DNA from: CAZTTH01 sp964615975
GTDB lineage: Bacteria > Verrucomicrobiota > Lentisphaeria > JABSQK01 > JAJFLO01
DNA: 7,371 nt
Assembly: GCA_964615975.1 (NCBI GenBank)
Contig: CAZTTH010000094.1
Coordinates: forward strand, 1-7,371
Direction of reading: 5' to 3'
Both the position numbers and the translations under genes were made by a program. The notes beneath the pieces are model-generated. The model was given only the letters and a program-made list of their open reading frames with translations. It had not been told where the DNA came from and made no database searches. Below are positions 1-6,623 of the stretch, piece by piece. Each line of letters opens with the position of its first letter. Position 1 is the stretch's first letter.

Positions 1-1496
1 AAGCCCTGATCCACTTGTTGATTAAACCAATGATAAATCTCCAGATGTGAATCGGGTTGCACCAGCCAGGAAGATGTGACGTTTATCAGCAGCAGATAGC
101 GGGGATTATTCCGTTCAATGTCCGCGATGAATTGTCTTTGCATTTGCAAGGCAAAATCATGATTCTCCATCAGCGGATACATGTAGATATACCCGCTGGC
201 TGAACGTCTTTGCGCATAGAAAAAAATTTGCGGTTCCGAACCCAGAATGGCAATGCGATCCTCCGGATTTGAATGTGAGCGGATAAAATCAGCGATTACC
301 GGGGATTCCGGAAAGGGATTCAATCCATAAGTCGATCGACTCACCTGATTGGGGGACATGTGAAAGAGATAGTCGCGCTGAATATAAAGTGAATGACCGA
401 GGCAGGTGGCAAAGATCAGAAGCGCCAGGGACAAAGCAATTTTTCTGGAAGAATATCGCGTCAAATATTCCACGAACGCGGCAATGGCGGTGCCGGCTAA
501 TAAACTGGCAGCAGGTAGCAACAAGAGAAAATAATGTTCACGAAAATAGAATCCCGGGCAGATTGCCAGCAGTGAGAACTCGGCAAATAACATCAGAAAG
601 ATCCGGTGATGCCAGGTGAGATTTGTCATTAACAAAGCCGGGAACCCCAATCCCGCAAGAAACCAGACTAGCGGCGATGATTTTATGATCGGAATGGCAC
701 TGGCGTTAAAGAACTGCCAGGCGTCTTCGAGGGGGACACGCGAAACATAAGCCTGAGCGTATTCAACCGTCCAAAACCAAAATGATGAAAACACATCACA
801 CCCAACCATGATCAGGATAAGAACACTCATAACCAGAAGCACGCCCGCGATAAATGGAGATACTCCCAGCCAGAGTTTCCGCCATTGCAGTGGGGCTTGC
901 CGCAATGAATCATAGGCGATATGGAAAATCGCGCAGCCGACGAATGCCAGGCCATGTTGCTTCATGATGACCCCCATTCCCAGCAAAAAGCCGGCAGCCC
1001 CAAGTTGGCGGCCACTCTGGGTTTCCAACCCCCGCAGCATGAGTATTGAACCAGACAGCGCGAATAAAATGACAAAATGTTCCGCATTGGCCGATAAACC
1101 CAGTACTGATTGACTGGAAGAAAGCAGGGCGAAGCTGGCAGCAGCCGCGCCGGCGCCAATGGTGGGTAGCAGGCGCCGCGCCAGTAAATAAACCAGAATG
1201 ATACACATCGCATTTACGATGAGCAAGCCGAGATGAATGCCGTAAATGCTGGAGCCAAAAATCCCCATGATCAACGCGTAAGCGGCATAAACTCCGGGAA
1301 GTTTCATATTGTAAACTTCCTTATAAGGAGGAATTCCCTGCAGGATCAGTTGTCCGGCATACGCGTATTCCCCTTCATCACGCTCCAGCGGGATTTCCAA
1401 CAACCGATAGCGGATGATGCCGGTAAAGATGATGATAAGCAGTAAAGCAATCCAGGGAAAAAAGCGGAATGAAAATCTCTTGAAAGATAGGTTCAA
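1..1496 (-). CDS. GT39/PMT-like polytopic membrane glycosyltransferase, C-terminus cut by window edge
   Basis: 498 codons are visible and stay open to the left edge, so the C-terminus is missing. Family members (dolichyl-phosphate-mannose protein mannosyltransferase/ArnT-like) transfer a sugar from a polyprenyl-phosphate donor on the outer face of the inner membrane. Visible support: a first membrane segment at about residues 14-28, then the family's acidic loop ERDEGEYAY (38-46) with the expected catalytic D40/E41. Many further hydrophobic helices follow (about 68-80, 90-105, 112-127, 139-154, 165-176, 184-194, 210-232, 277-291, 298-312, 321-340, 352-366). A periplasmic-facing motif FYFREHYFLLLLPA lies at 316-329, and a C-terminal soluble part contains ILGSEPQIFFYAQRRSASG (417-435). 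The start is TTG, because no ATG occurs in frame before residue 64; GGGG lies 6 nt upstream. It begins 1 nt after the stop of the upstream GT9 gene, so the two are very likely co-transcribed and coupled. The acceptor substrate is unknown. Confidence 0.85.
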   Translation of the reverse strand, partial: MNLSFKRFSFRFFPWIALLLIIIFTGIIRYRLLEIPLERDEGEYAYAGQLILQGIPPYKEVYNMKLPGVYAAYALIMGIFGSSIYGIHLGLLIVNAMCIILVYLLARRLLPTIGAGAAAASFALLSSSQSVLGLSANAEHFVILFALSGSILMLRGLETQSGRQLGAAGFLLGMGVIMKQHGLAFVGCAIFHIAYDSLRQAPLQWRKLWLGVSPFIAGVLLVMSVLILIMVGCDVFSSFWFWTVEYAQAYVSRVPLEDAWQFFNASAIPIIKSSPLVWFLAGLGFPALLMTNLTWHHRIFLMLFAEFSLLAICPGFYFREHYFLLLLPAASLLAGTAIAAFVEYLTRYSSRKIALSLALLIFATCLGHSLYIQRDYLFHMSPNQVSRSTYGLNPFPESPVIADFIRSHSNPEDRIAILGSEPQIFFYAQRRSASGYIYMYPLMENHDFALQMQRQFIADIERNNPRYLLLINVTSSWLVQPDSHLEIYHWFNQQVDQG

Positions 1497-1497
1497 A

Positions 1498-2586
1498 TCA
1501 AACCCCGTCAGCAAGTAGTTCTTCAGCTTTTTCGATCACCTTTTCAGGAGTAATGGCGGTCAGGCATTCATACGGATGATCCGTGCGATGGCAGGTGCGG
1601 CGCAAACAGGGCGAGCAGGGCAGTGGCATTTTCATGACCGTCCATTTTCCTCCCAGGGGGCCGGTGGCGATCGGATCTGTGGATCCGAAGATCGCGATCC
1701 CGGTTTTTCCCAACGCGGCAGCCAAATGCATTGTCCCACTATCATTGGATACCACCAAGCGGGCGTGATTCAGCACCTGCATCAGGTGTGGGAGCGAAGT
1801 TTTACCCGCCAGGTTTATCGCGTTGGGACAATCGGCAAGAACATGATCGGCCAATTCGCTCTCTTCCTTGACTCCAATCGCGATCACCATGCCATGGGTA
1901 TTGGACCACCACCTGGCCAGGGCATGAAAATATTGGCTGGGCCATTGCTTGGCGGGCCCATAAGCCGCACCCGGCGCCAGTACCAATAACGGTTGCTGAC
2001 TTAATTTCCGGTCATATGCTGGGATTTGACCGTCAGTTGGCAGGGCAGGGCGCAAAGGGGGTACGCGCACATCCCAATAAGAAGAGCCGCAGGCGCCGGC
2101 GATTTCGAGATACTTGCGCGCCTCATGATATCGATCCTGTCCGGGATGTCGTTTCCATACCGGCAGACGATGGTGAAGCAGCGCCCCCCGCCCCCGTCCG
2201 GTTCGCCCGATGAGGTGCGGCAAATCAGCCCGCCAGAGATCCCACGCGGCGCCAAAGGAGTTCGGCAACACCACACAGGCTTCTGGTTGTAATTCGATTA
2301 TTCTTTGCCGGGAATTTTCATCCAGCCTTTTTTGAGCAAAGGAAATGATGGTATCCACCCAGGGCACGGAACTCCACAAAGCCGCGAGTTTTTCTGGAGT
2401 AAGAACGATCAGTGAGGCTGATATGGGCAGGCATTGCTTCAGAGCGTAAACTCCCGGCAAGGTCATCAAGGCGTCTCCCAGCCAATTGGTCGAGCGGACA
2501 AGAAGCCCTCTTTTCTGGATGATCTCCTTTAAATTAATTGATATGGAATTATTATTTTCGCCTAATTCAGGGTAGTAGATATTCAT
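1498..2586 (-). CDS. waaF: GT9 family heptosyltransferase, lipopolysaccharide heptosyltransferase II-like
   Basis: A 362-residue protein from this start; WaaF is usually about 350. The family moves a heptose from ADP-heptose to the growing LPS inner core at the cytoplasmic face. Visible motifs, numbered from this start: LLVRSTNWLGDALMTLPG (28-45) in the N-terminal Rossmann domain, APGAAYGPAKQWP (204-216) in the linker/C-terminal domain, VSNDSGTMHLAAALG (279-293) for nucleotide-sugar binding, and a cysteine-rich stretch PCSPCLRRTCHR (323-334) followed by CL and ITPEKV, as in many WaaF proteins. The exact sugar is not provable from sequence; other GT9 heptosyltransferases are possible. The frame stays open to an ATG at 2739, which would add 51 residues and overlap the divergent kinase start. 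I prefer 2586 because the added part has no counterpart in the family and much of it is AT-rich. No Shine-Dalgarno sequence precedes 2586. It is the first gene of a two-gene unit with the GT39-like gene. Confidence 0.82.
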   Translation of the reverse strand: MNIYYPELGENNNSISINLKEIIQKRGLLVRSTNWLGDALMTLPGVYALKQCLPISASLIVLTPEKLAALWSSVPWVDTIISFAQKRLDENSRQRIIELQPEACVVLPNSFGAAWDLWRADLPHLIGRTGRGRGALLHHRLPVWKRHPGQDRYHEARKYLEIAGACGSSYWDVRVPPLRPALPTDGQIPAYDRKLSQQPLLVLAPGAAYGPAKQWPSQYFHALARWWSNTHGMVIAIGVKEESELADHVLADCPNAINLAGKTSLPHLMQVLNHARLVVSNDSGTMHLAAALGKTGIAIFGSTDPIATGPLGGKWTVMKMPLPCSPCLRRTCHRTDHPYECLTAITPEKVIEKAEELLADGV

Positions 2587-2715
2587 TTTAATGCGTATTT
2601 TTAGAGCTGACGGTGCGGGATTAAATCGCTGCGTTGTGACTTGCGCGTTTAATTTAGCCTCATAATCCGGATCGATATCACTAAAAAAAATTTTGTCCTT
2701 ATTTACATTAATTTC
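2587..2715. promoter_or_regulatory. AT-rich divergent intergenic region between glycosyltransferase unit and kinase
   Basis: 129 nt separate the preferred starts of two divergently transcribed genes. The kinase-proximal 75 nt (2641-2715) is about 28% GC by hand count and includes an A8-T4 run at 2683-2694. Position and composition fit a two-way promoter region, but I could not find a convincing -35/-10 pair for either direction. No Shine-Dalgarno sequence is visible before either ATG. If the longer GT9 start (2739) is real, this region is coding on the minus strand. Confidence 0.4.
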
Positions 2716-3702
2716 ATGAGCAGCGTACTCATACCCCAAAAGATAATCGAGGATTACAAAAAAGGCGTCTACGAATGCCCCTATTGCCGCGGCTCTCTGA
2801 CTTTAAGTTCCCCGCCCGAACTTATGGATCCGGCCCCTTGCCCGCATTGTGCCAATGTCATCATGCTGCCATATCCAGTTGGTTCGTTTTGGTTGTTCCA
2901 GCAGATCGGCAAAGGCGCCATGGGCTGTGTTTACAAGGCATTTCATGAACACCATCAGCGCTCGATTTATGCGGTCAAAATGCTCAATCGCCGGGAGAAA
3001 GGCAATGAGCGGTTGGTCCGCGCCCTGCAGCGTGAAGCCAGTGTCACCGCGCGTTTCAGTTATCATCCGAACGTCATTAATTTCATCACCCACGGCTGGG
3101 AAAAGGACGAGTATTATATGGTCGTCGAATACATCCAGGGGGAAACATTACTTGATCGCATCGAACGCGCCGGCAAACTTACCGAAATGGAATCGTTGCA
3201 GGTAATCACCCAGATAATATCGGCGGAAAAATATATCTTTAATGATGGCTATCTCTTTCGTGATCTCAAGCCGGAAAATGTCTTATTGGAGAATGACAGC
3301 ACCCGTGCTTATCTCTTTGATTTCGGCCTGACCCTGCCGATCTTCGTGGCGGAGATGGATCAGGGAGAATTTCTCGAAGCTTCACCCATTTATGTTCCGC
3401 CGGAACGGTTGACCGGCGAAGGGGAGGGGATCACCTCGGAGATCTACAGCCTGGGGATGATCCTGTATTATGCGGTTGCCGGGCAACCCTACTTTACCAC
3501 CGCGCAGGAAATTGATGGCTTGTTAAAACGACATATGAGCCAGTTTCGCCTGAGCGGTGAAGTCACCAAATTGGGAAAATTAAGCCAGGATTTGGCGGCA
3601 GTGATTACCCGGATGATCAAGCGCGAACCCGATGATCGTTATCCGGATATGGAATCACTGGAGAAGGATATCCAGAGCTTGATTGATGCCCGGAGGAAAT
3701 AA
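2716..3702 (+). CDS. Soluble Ser/Thr protein kinase with N-terminal zinc ribbon
   Basis: A 328-residue Hanks-type kinase. An N-terminal zinc-ribbon-like module has two knuckles, CPYC (21-24) and CPHC (42-45). The kinase domain runs from about 56 to 325. Its features are a glycine loop GKGAMG (65-70), AVK with ATP-binding K88, a probable helix-C Glu at E107, catalytic loop FRDLKPENV (181-189) with D183, K185 and N188, DFG (202-204), PPE (228-230) in place of APE, and R308 near the C-terminus. Two canonical positions differ: the HRD histidine is Phe, and the subdomain IX Asp is Glu (E242 in SEIYSLG). Catalytic Lys and Asp residues are intact, so it is probably active. No signal peptide, membrane helix, PASTA or other sensor domain is present; the protein looks cytoplasmic. 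ATG 2716 is the only standard start between the upstream in-frame stop (2650) and the first Cys pair. The gene stands alone and divergent from the glycan genes; substrates are unknown. Confidence 0.92.
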   Translation: MSSVLIPQKIIEDYKKGVYECPYCRGSLTLSSPPELMDPAPCPHCANVIMLPYPVGSFWLFQQIGKGAMGCVYKAFHEHHQRSIYAVKMLNRREKGNERLVRALQREASVTARFSYHPNVINFITHGWEKDEYYMVVEYIQGETLLDRIERAGKLTEMESLQVITQIISAEKYIFNDGYLFRDLKPENVLLENDSTRAYLFDFGLTLPIFVAEMDQGEFLEASPIYVPPERLTGEGEGITSEIYSLGMILYYAVAGQPYFTTAQEIDGLLKRHMSQFRLSGEVTKLGKLSQDLAAVITRMIKREPDDRYPDMESLEKDIQSLIDARRK

Positions 3703-3735
3703 ATCCTGAATTTAGTAAAAGAGCAATTTCAGGAA

Positions 3736-3803
3736 CACGCCTATTCGACCGTTGGCTGATCTGATCCTTGTCACCTTGTAGGCGTGGTCACGCCATCTTT
3801 TTT
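3736..3803 (+). promoter_or_regulatory. Possible attenuator: alternative arm competing with the terminator
   Basis: CACGCCTA (3736-3743) is perfectly complementary to TAGGCGTG (3779-3786). The second segment contains the 5' arm of the terminator-like hairpin at 3781-3794. Pairing of the early arm would therefore prevent the terminator from folding. This is seen directly as three segments of alternating complementarity. A regulatory role is inference; no known riboswitch or leader peptide is recognised in the 35 nt between the arms. Confidence 0.3.
3781..3803 (+). terminator. Rho-independent terminator-like hairpin after the kinase gene
   Basis: A GC-rich stem GGCGT/ACGCC (3781-3785 with 3790-3794) closes a GGTC loop and is followed after ATC by six T residues (3798-3803). 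It lies 78 nt after the kinase stop and 33 nt before the lipoprotein start. The 5-bp stem and 3-nt gap before the T-run make it modest in strength. It is suited to ending kinase transcription or partly limiting read-through into the downstream genes. Confidence 0.5.
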
Positions 3804-3836
3804 GCGTCATATTGAGTTCAAATATTATCTCCTGCT

Positions 3837-4484
3837 ATGAAATTTGCTGTTATTTTACTGATTGCTATTGTGAGTGTCGGTTGTCTGCAATTGGATCAGG
3901 AGATAGAAATCCATGCCAATGGCGGCGGCACATTCATAATCAAAGGCGCCTTGCCATTGGCGGTGGCGCGGGCAGCAATTGGCAAGGAGACAATCAACGC
4001 GGAGAACACCCAATCCTTGACCCGCTTTCTCGATCCTCAACTTGGCCGGAAAGTATTTACCGCGGTTCCAGGATGCGAGATCACCCGTTATCAGATTTAT
4101 GAAAAGAATGACCAGTTCATCATTCAGATCGAAGGGAATTTCACCGATCTGCAGGTCATGGTGGCTTTCAAAGTATTGGGCGATTTTGAGCTCATCGAAC
4201 GTGAAGGCAAGCGTCAGTCGTTGATCTTGCGTTTGGATCCAATCATGACTGATGATAGCGCGGCGGCATCGGTGATGATCGCGCCGTTATCCCCCGAAGA
4301 ATGGAAGCAGTATCTCAACCTGCTCAAAGGCCTGAAGCTATCCTTATCCATCAAGGTGCCTCATAAGGTTTTGACAACATCGGCGCACCTGACCGAAGGA
4401 AGAAAAGCACGCTGGATTTATGATCTTTCTAAAGGCAACGATTTCCTTCGCTTTCGTCCGATTATTTTTCTCGACTATGAATAG
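3837..4484 (+). CDS. Predicted lipoprotein, LppM/DUF3153-like in style, function unknown
   Basis: A 215-residue protein with a short signal peptide: one Lys at position 2, a hydrophobic core at 3-14, and VSVGC with C16 as the likely lipidated cysteine, giving a 200-residue mature protein. The lipobox is loose, with Ser at -3. The mature part alternates polar and hydrophobic residues, suggesting a beta-rich fold (IEIHANGGGTFIIKG at 23-37; FIIQIEGNFTDLQVMVAFKV at 94-113). A late segment (residues 156-196) reads EWKQYLNLLKGLKLSLSIKV, followed by PHKVLTTSAHLTEGRKARW. That late pattern recalls the LppM/DUF3153 type of envelope lipoprotein, but this is an impression and not a confirmed assignment. 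No catalytic motif or further membrane helix is seen. No Shine-Dalgarno sequence precedes ATG 3837. Its last 8 nt overlap rsmE, implying translational coupling. Confidence 0.75.
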   Translation: MKFAVILLIAIVSVGCLQLDQEIEIHANGGGTFIIKGALPLAVARAAIGKETINAENTQSLTRFLDPQLGRKVFTAVPGCEITRYQIYEKNDQFIIQIEGNFTDLQVMVAFKVLGDFELIEREGKRQSLILRLDPIMTDDSAAASVMIAPLSPEEWKQYLNLLKGLKLSLSIKVPHKVLTTSAHLTEGRKARWIYDLSKGNDFLRFRPIIFLDYE

Positions 4485-5352
4485 ACGCTTTTATACTGTT
4501 GAAATACCTGATCTCGGGGAAATCGTAACGCTATCCAGCTCTGAATCCCGGCATCTATCCGTGGTGTTGCGCGCTCGGGCGGCTGATCTCATCCACTTGC
4601 TGAATGGACGTGGTGAAATCGCGACCGCATCCATCATTGAGGTGAACAAAACAAAAAAATCGCCGGTGATCACCTGCAGGGTTGTGAGCAAAACTCTTGC
4701 GCCGCCGCTGATGCCTCGGATTTGTTTGTACCTGTCCCCGCCTCGCGCCCGTCTAATGGATCAGATTATTCGTCAAGCGGTTGAGTTGGGAGTGGCTGAA
4801 ATCTCTCCCGTTATCACCGAACGCAGTGTCGCCAAACCCGATGGCGGGTCGATGCCTCATTGGCAGATAGAAGTCCAGGAAGCCGGAAAACAATCCGGCA
4901 ATCCTTGGTTTCCCAAGCTTCATCCACCCCGGACGTTTCAAGAGGCGCTCATTACTTCTCCATTATCCGGATTTATGGGATGGATTTCTCATGATGACGA
5001 GGCCCGGATAAGCAAACGTGAGACCGATTGCCCGGTCTCAGTACATATGTATAAGCACCTGAAATCGAACCTTGAGCATGATGATGACGGAATTTCTTCC
5101 CCGCCGCGGGATGGGCATCTCGTTTCACCGATCAATCTCGATTTCACGAGGTCGCCAGATTTGAGGTTGGAGACAGATAAGAATGCCTGCATGTCCATGG
5201 CGTTATGGATTGGACCAGAAGGTGGATTCGCCGAGGGTGAAATTGAGAGTTTGGCACAACGGGGCATCAGGCCGTTGTCGACTGGGCCATGGACACAACG
5301 GGTGGAAACCGCCGTTGTCTCCTGCCTGACCGCGATTCGCTTGATGAGTTAG
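4477..5352 (+). CDS. rsmE: 16S rRNA (uracil1498-N3)-methyltransferase RsmE with an internal insertion
   Basis: RsmE uses SAM to methylate N3 of U1498 (E. coli numbering) in the 30S decoding region. From this start the protein has 291 residues, versus about 245 for the family. A PUA-like N-terminal domain (about 1-72) contains SRHLSVVLRARAADLIHLL (24-42). The SPOUT domain follows, with LMDQIIRQAVELGVAEISPV (93-112), ITERSV (113-118), a segment around EAGKQSG (135-141), the SAM-binding IGPEGGF (245-251), and the knot segment STGPWTQRVETAV (268-280). The extra length lies between HDDEA (172-176) and IGPEGG: about 70 residues where some 20-25 are usual. That insert is polar and low in complexity, but the frame is intact. 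ATG 4477 matches the family N-terminus (MNRRFY) and overlaps the lipoprotein stop; the frame also extends to an ATG at 4420, which would add 19 atypical residues. No clear terminator follows. Confidence 0.93.
   Translation: MNRRFYTVEIPDLGEIVTLSSSESRHLSVVLRARAADLIHLLNGRGEIATASIIEVNKTKKSPVITCRVVSKTLAPPLMPRICLYLSPPRARLMDQIIRQAVELGVAEISPVITERSVAKPDGGSMPHWQIEVQEAGKQSGNPWFPKLHPPRTFQEALITSPLSGFMGWISHDDEARISKRETDCPVSVHMYKHLKSNLEHDDDGISSPPRDGHLVSPINLDFTRSPDLRLETDKNACMSMALWIGPEGGFAEGEIESLAQRGIRPLSTGPWTQRVETAVVSCLTAIRLMS
5019..5167. repeat. Cluster of inverted repeats inside the rsmE insertion
   Basis: The DNA of the atypical RsmE insert is rich in palindromes. TGAGACCG (5019-5026) and CGGTCTCA (5033-5040) form a perfect 8-bp hairpin with a 6-nt loop. 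It is followed at once by the palindrome TACATATGTA (5042-5051). TGAAATCGA (5060-5068) pairs with TCGATTTCA (5138-5146), with inner TTGA/TCAA support (5072-5075 and 5132-5135). ACCTGAAATC (5057-5066) also matches GATTTGAGGT (5158-5167) with one mismatch. The pattern resembles a palindromic element inserted in frame in a coding gene. Without other copies to compare, it could be chance plus a lineage-specific loop. Confidence 0.35.
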
Positions 5353-5443
5353 ACTGAATTTATTCGAATTTTCGCGTGCTGCCGTTCCCATCAGACTGGT
5401 AATCGCGACATATTTCATCACATCAATCATCGCATGAGCAAAA

Positions 5444-5536
5444 TGGCGGAGAGGGGGGGATTTGAACCCCCGGTAGAGATGTAATCTCTACGACGGTTTA
5501 GCAAACCGTTGCTTTCGACCGCTCAGCCACCTCTCC
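5444..5536 (-). tRNA. tRNA-Ser (anticodon GCT), CCA encoded
   Basis: A complete class II tRNA that reads AGC and AGU serine codons. The acceptor stem GGAGAGG (5536-5530) pairs with CCTCTCC (5454-5448), followed by discriminator G at 5447 and encoded CCA (5446-5444). The anticodon stem-loop is ACGGT-TTGCTAA-ACCGT with GCT at 5502-5500. A long variable arm has a GTAGAGA/TCTCTAC stem with a TTACA loop, the serine hallmark. The T arm is GGGGG-TTCAAAT-CCCCC. It lies 148 nt downstream of folP on the same strand and could be co-transcribed or have its own promoter; no convincing promoter or terminator is visible in the flanks (5353-5443 and 5537-5684). Confidence 0.97.
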
Positions 5537-5684
5537 GGAACAAGTGCGAATTTGCCAATTGGATGTCAGATAATTTTAACCAGCGCGACACAGGCAACCA
5601 GCATACAAGGAATTTCAAAAAGGAGTTTAATATTCATCCCGTTGCCGGTAACTGCAAACAGTGAACACGGTAAAATTTCAACCC

Positions 5685-6545
5685 TCAGTCGGTTGATTCA
5701 ATCGCTGGTTCCGCGTTCTGAATCGCCAGGATCAAATCGCGAACTTGACGCATGGCCGCGACATTATGTGCCCTGACAATATGCGAGCCTTGGGCGATGG
5801 ACCAGGCCACCGCGGCAGCGGTTCCCCAATCTCGTTGCTGGGGATCATCAATATTCAGGGTATTTCCGATAAACGACTTCCGCGATGGGCCGACCAGCAG
5901 AGGTCGTTGGAGATAATGAAATAATGCCAGTGATTTTAGCAATAACAGATTTTGAGCGGTGGTTTTACTGAAACCAATACCAGGATCAAGGCAGATCTGA
6001 TCCATGCCAATGCCCGCCATGGTTAACATGGCGATAGATTCTTCGAAGTAAGTGGAGATCTCATCTATCAAGTCCTGATAATCGGTTAATTGCTGCATCG
6101 TTTGCGGGGTGCCGCGCATGTGCATGACAATACATCCAGCCTGATTCACCCGCGCGACTTCGACCATATTCATGTCGCGGTGAAAACCCGTGATATCATT
6201 GATGATCTCCACTCCAGAATTTAATGCTTTCCGTGCCACCTCGGCTTTCCAGGTATCCACACTGAGTGGAATATCAGAAAACCGGCGGATTCCCTCGATA
6301 ACCGGGATGATGCGGCTTGATTCTTCATCGGCGGATACTGGCGCGGCATTCGGACGAGACGATTCCCCGCCAATATCAATAATGTCGACGCCATCGGCGA
6401 TCATTTTTCGCGCGGCTTCAATGGCGTTGTCGGATGAAAAATTCAATCCTTTTTCGGAAAAGGAATCAGGAGTCACATTGATGATTCCCATCATCAAGGC
6501 GCGATCACTAAGATCAAAATAACGCTGGCGGCAACGAAAGATCAT
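5685..6545 (-). CDS. folP: Dihydropteroate synthase FolP
   Basis: The 286-residue protein condenses 6-hydroxymethyl-7,8-dihydropterin pyrophosphate with p-aminobenzoate to make dihydropteroate in cytoplasmic folate synthesis; it is the sulfonamide target. Length is normal. The TIM-barrel motifs are complete and in order: MGIINVTPDSFS (19-30, N23), DGVDIIDIGGESSRP (51-65), LSVDTWKAEVARKAL (94-108, D97), INDITG (115-120, N116), MHMRGTPQTMQ (141-151), CLDPGIGFSKT (185-195, D187), LLVGPSRKSFIG (216-227, K223) and VRAHNV (257-262, R258 and H260). In the pABA/sulfa loop, Ser stands for the common Thr (GGESS) and Asn follows RP in place of Gly; this alone does not show resistance. ATG 6545 fits the family N-terminus; no Shine-Dalgarno sequence is visible. 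No other folate genes are nearby. Confidence 0.97.
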   Translation of the reverse strand: MIFRCRQRYFDLSDRALMMGIINVTPDSFSEKGLNFSSDNAIEAARKMIADGVDIIDIGGESSRPNAAPVSADEESSRIIPVIEGIRRFSDIPLSVDTWKAEVARKALNSGVEIINDITGFHRDMNMVEVARVNQAGCIVMHMRGTPQTMQQLTDYQDLIDEISTYFEESIAMLTMAGIGMDQICLDPGIGFSKTTAQNLLLLKSLALFHYLQRPLLVGPSRKSFIGNTLNIDDPQQRDWGTAAAVAWSIAQGSHIVRAHNVAAMRQVRDLILAIQNAEPAIESTD

Positions 6546-6596
6546 GGCGGTAATTACGATGAAATAGAGGTGAATTTATGCTGTGATTGATTTGAA

Positions 6597-6623
6597 CTTA
6601 TAATCTTTGCAGAATTTAGTCAA
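6597..6623 (-). promoter_or_regulatory. Possible folP promoter
   Basis: On the minus strand, TTGACT (6623-6618) matches five of six -35 consensus bases, and TATAAG (6602-6597) matches five of six -10 bases. They lie about 50 nt before the folP ATG. The 15-nt spacer is short of the usual 16-18, so strength is doubtful. This is a pattern match only. Confidence 0.3.

Noticed and set aside
910..1213. Two minus-strand ORFs inside the glycosyltransferase region
   Set aside because: They are in other frames of the clearly coding GT39-like frame, which I translated through from 1496 to the left edge.
2587..2739. 51-residue N-terminal extension of the GT9 protein
   Set aside because: It overlaps the divergent kinase start, lacks a ribosome site, has no counterpart in WaaF-type proteins and is partly very AT-rich. 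Kept as an open question in the findings.
4420..4476. Upstream ATG that lengthens RsmE by 19 residues
   Set aside because: The family N-terminus matches the internal MNRRFY start at 4477; the extra residues lie wholly inside the lipoprotein gene in another frame.
5203..5430. Minus-strand ORF over the rsmE 3' end
   Set aside because: Mostly antisense to rsmE; no recognisable motif; a shadow frame.
5353..5443. Terminator between rsmE and tRNA-Ser
   Set aside because: Only weak AT-rich inverted repeats (around 5355-5372) and no GC-rich hairpin with a T-run in either direction.
5566..5637. 23-residue hydrophobic minus-strand ORF between folP and tRNA-Ser
   Set aside because: It looks like a single membrane segment and has GGG just before the ATG, but it is too short to separate from chance and no toxin or leader-peptide context is present.
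5552..5776. Plus-strand ORF covering the folP-tRNA gap
   Set aside because: Runs antisense into folP and into non-coding spacer; no motif or ribosome site.
6355..6372. Sulfonamide-resistant type of FolP
   Set aside because: The GGESSRPN loop differs from GGESTRPG at two positions, but Thr to Ser is mild, the gene otherwise looks like an ordinary chromosomal folP, and no resistance-gene context is present.
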